Assembly: GCA_028288315.1 (NCBI GenBank)
Contig: JAQBNY010000289.1
Coordinates: 1 to 5,905 of the forward strand
Origin: Mucilaginibacter sp.
GTDB taxonomy: Bacteria > Bacteroidota > Bacteroidia > Sphingobacteriales > Sphingobacteriaceae
Length of the DNA: 5,905 bases
Direction: 5' to 3'
Below, one piece after another: positions 5,688 to 5,905 of the stretch (the first letter of the stretch is position 1; each line of letters starts with the position of its first letter). The notes below the pieces were generated by a model. The model ran no database searches and was not told the origin of the DNA. It was given only the letters and a program-made list of their open reading frames with translations. The position numbers were made by a program, and so were the translations under genes.

Positions 5688-5695
5688 CAAAGGTA
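5688..5695 (-). promoter_or_regulatory. Candidate -7 element immediately upstream of the dioxygenase start
   Basis: Minus-strand TACCTTTG fits TAnnTTTG exactly and ends 3 bp before the ATG at 5684. Transcription from it would begin at or next to the ATG, giving a leaderless message. No -33 TTG element is visible at the right spacing, so the match may be fortuitous. A 7/8 match, TAACTTTT (minus strand, 5718-5711), is an alternative that would leave a short leader. Confidence 0.3.
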
Positions 5696-5708
5696 AGGAG
5701 TATGGCGT

Positions 5709-5782
5709 TAAAAAGTTAAGAGTTTAAAGTTGAAAGTCGGACAGGTACGCAACTTTTTATTTTACACTTTCTACTTTCAACT
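5709..5782. repeat. Two interleaved perfect inverted repeats
   Basis: TAAAAAGTT (5709-5717) pairs with AACTTTTTA (5751-5759), and AGTTGAAAGT (5728-5737) pairs with ACTTTCAACT (5773-5782). The order is A-B-A'-B', so the two stems interlock as in a pseudoknot and cannot both form as simple nested hairpins. Each arm is a variation on AAGTTnAAAGT, suggesting growth from a short repeated unit. The block fills the spacer upstream of the dioxygenase gene and ends just before the candidate plus-strand promoter. Confidence 0.6.
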
Positions 5783-5797
5783 AAAAATCTATATTTG
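5768..5797 (+). promoter_or_regulatory. Candidate plus-strand promoter for a gene beyond the right edge
   Basis: TATATTTG (5790-5797) matches TAnnTTTG exactly. A poor -33-like TTTC lies at 5768-5771, 18 bases upstream. A start site near 5802 is implied. No convincing coding region follows before the window ends. Confidence 0.4.
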
Positions 5798-5905
5798 TAT
5801 TGTAAAACAAAGGCAATGGTGTTCTGCCTATTTGAACCGCTGCAAAGCTGATGACGCCTACCCAAATAAGTTGTTTATTTATTTGCATGTAGGTTATGTT
5901 TAAAA

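Larger units (their letters stand above)
5685..5905. other. Non-coding end region without a convincing gene
   Basis: This 221-bp stretch holds the start region of the dioxygenase gene, the interleaved inverted repeats and a candidate plus-strand promoter. After the promoter there are only two tiny overlapping reading frames (5816-5851, 11 codons; 5851-5892, 13 codons) and an ATG at 5896 that runs off the edge after three codons. None of these shows coding character, so the next gene probably begins at or beyond the right edge. Confidence 0.6.

Noticed and set aside
5685..5690. Upstream TTG start for the dioxygenase, adding two residues
   Set aside because: A rare start codon lying in a perfect TAnnTTTG box and six bases before a normal ATG; the ATG is the simpler choice.
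1..5905. CRISPR array, tRNA or rRNA gene, insertion sequence, phage or toxin-antitoxin genes
   Set aside because: No regularly spaced repeats, cloverleaf-like sequences, transposase or integrase motifs, or small paired toxin-antitoxin frames were seen; coding density is accounted for by the listed genes.

Overview
The window looks like a chromosomal segment from a member of the Bacteroidota, most likely Sphingobacteriia (a Mucilaginibacter- or Pedobacter-like organism). The reasons are moderate-to-low GC, AT-rich leaders without clear Shine-Dalgarno sequences, several exact or near matches to the Bacteroidota -7 promoter motif TAnnTTTG, and an intergenic palindromic repeat of the GTCATT...CGAAG...AATC kind common in that phylum. 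The genus is inferred from general protein character, not from a database match.

Left part (1-2922): the edge of a cell-surface polysaccharide cluster, arranged as two divergent units. On the minus strand a GT4 glycosyltransferase (250-1527) overlaps by 4 bp (ATGA) a GT2 glycosyltransferase that runs off the left edge (1-253). On the plus strand a WcaB-like left-handed beta-helix acyltransferase (1643-2176) overlaps by 1 bp (TAATG) a class I SAM-dependent methyltransferase (2176-2922). The two glycosyltransferases would add sugars to a lipid-linked or nascent glycan, and the acyltransferase and methyltransferase would decorate it. Three of the four resemble proteins of the colanic acid (wca) system. 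The 115-bp divergent spacer carries a candidate promoter and a small inverted repeat.

Middle (2923-4163): a convergent gap holds an imperfect Bacteroidota intergenic palindrome and then a clear rho-independent terminator, with TTCG loop, for the minus-strand branched-chain aminotransferase ilvE (3099-4163).

Right part (4164-5905): a small two-helix membrane protein with a putative PH-like cytoplasmic domain (4272-4730, plus strand) converges on a tryptophan 2,3-dioxygenase family gene (4731-5684, minus strand). Their stop codons touch with no base between them. The last ~220 bp contain no convincing gene. They hold the putative start region of the dioxygenase, two interleaved inverted repeats, and a candidate plus-strand promoter for a gene beyond the edge.

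Most of the window is ordinary housekeeping and polysaccharide metabolism. I see no CRISPR array, RNA gene, insertion sequence or defence system. The points most worth checking are the hybrid-looking palindrome at 2931-3018, the interleaved inverted repeats at 5709-5782, the zero-gap convergent stops at 4728-4733, and the possibly leaderless start of the dioxygenase.
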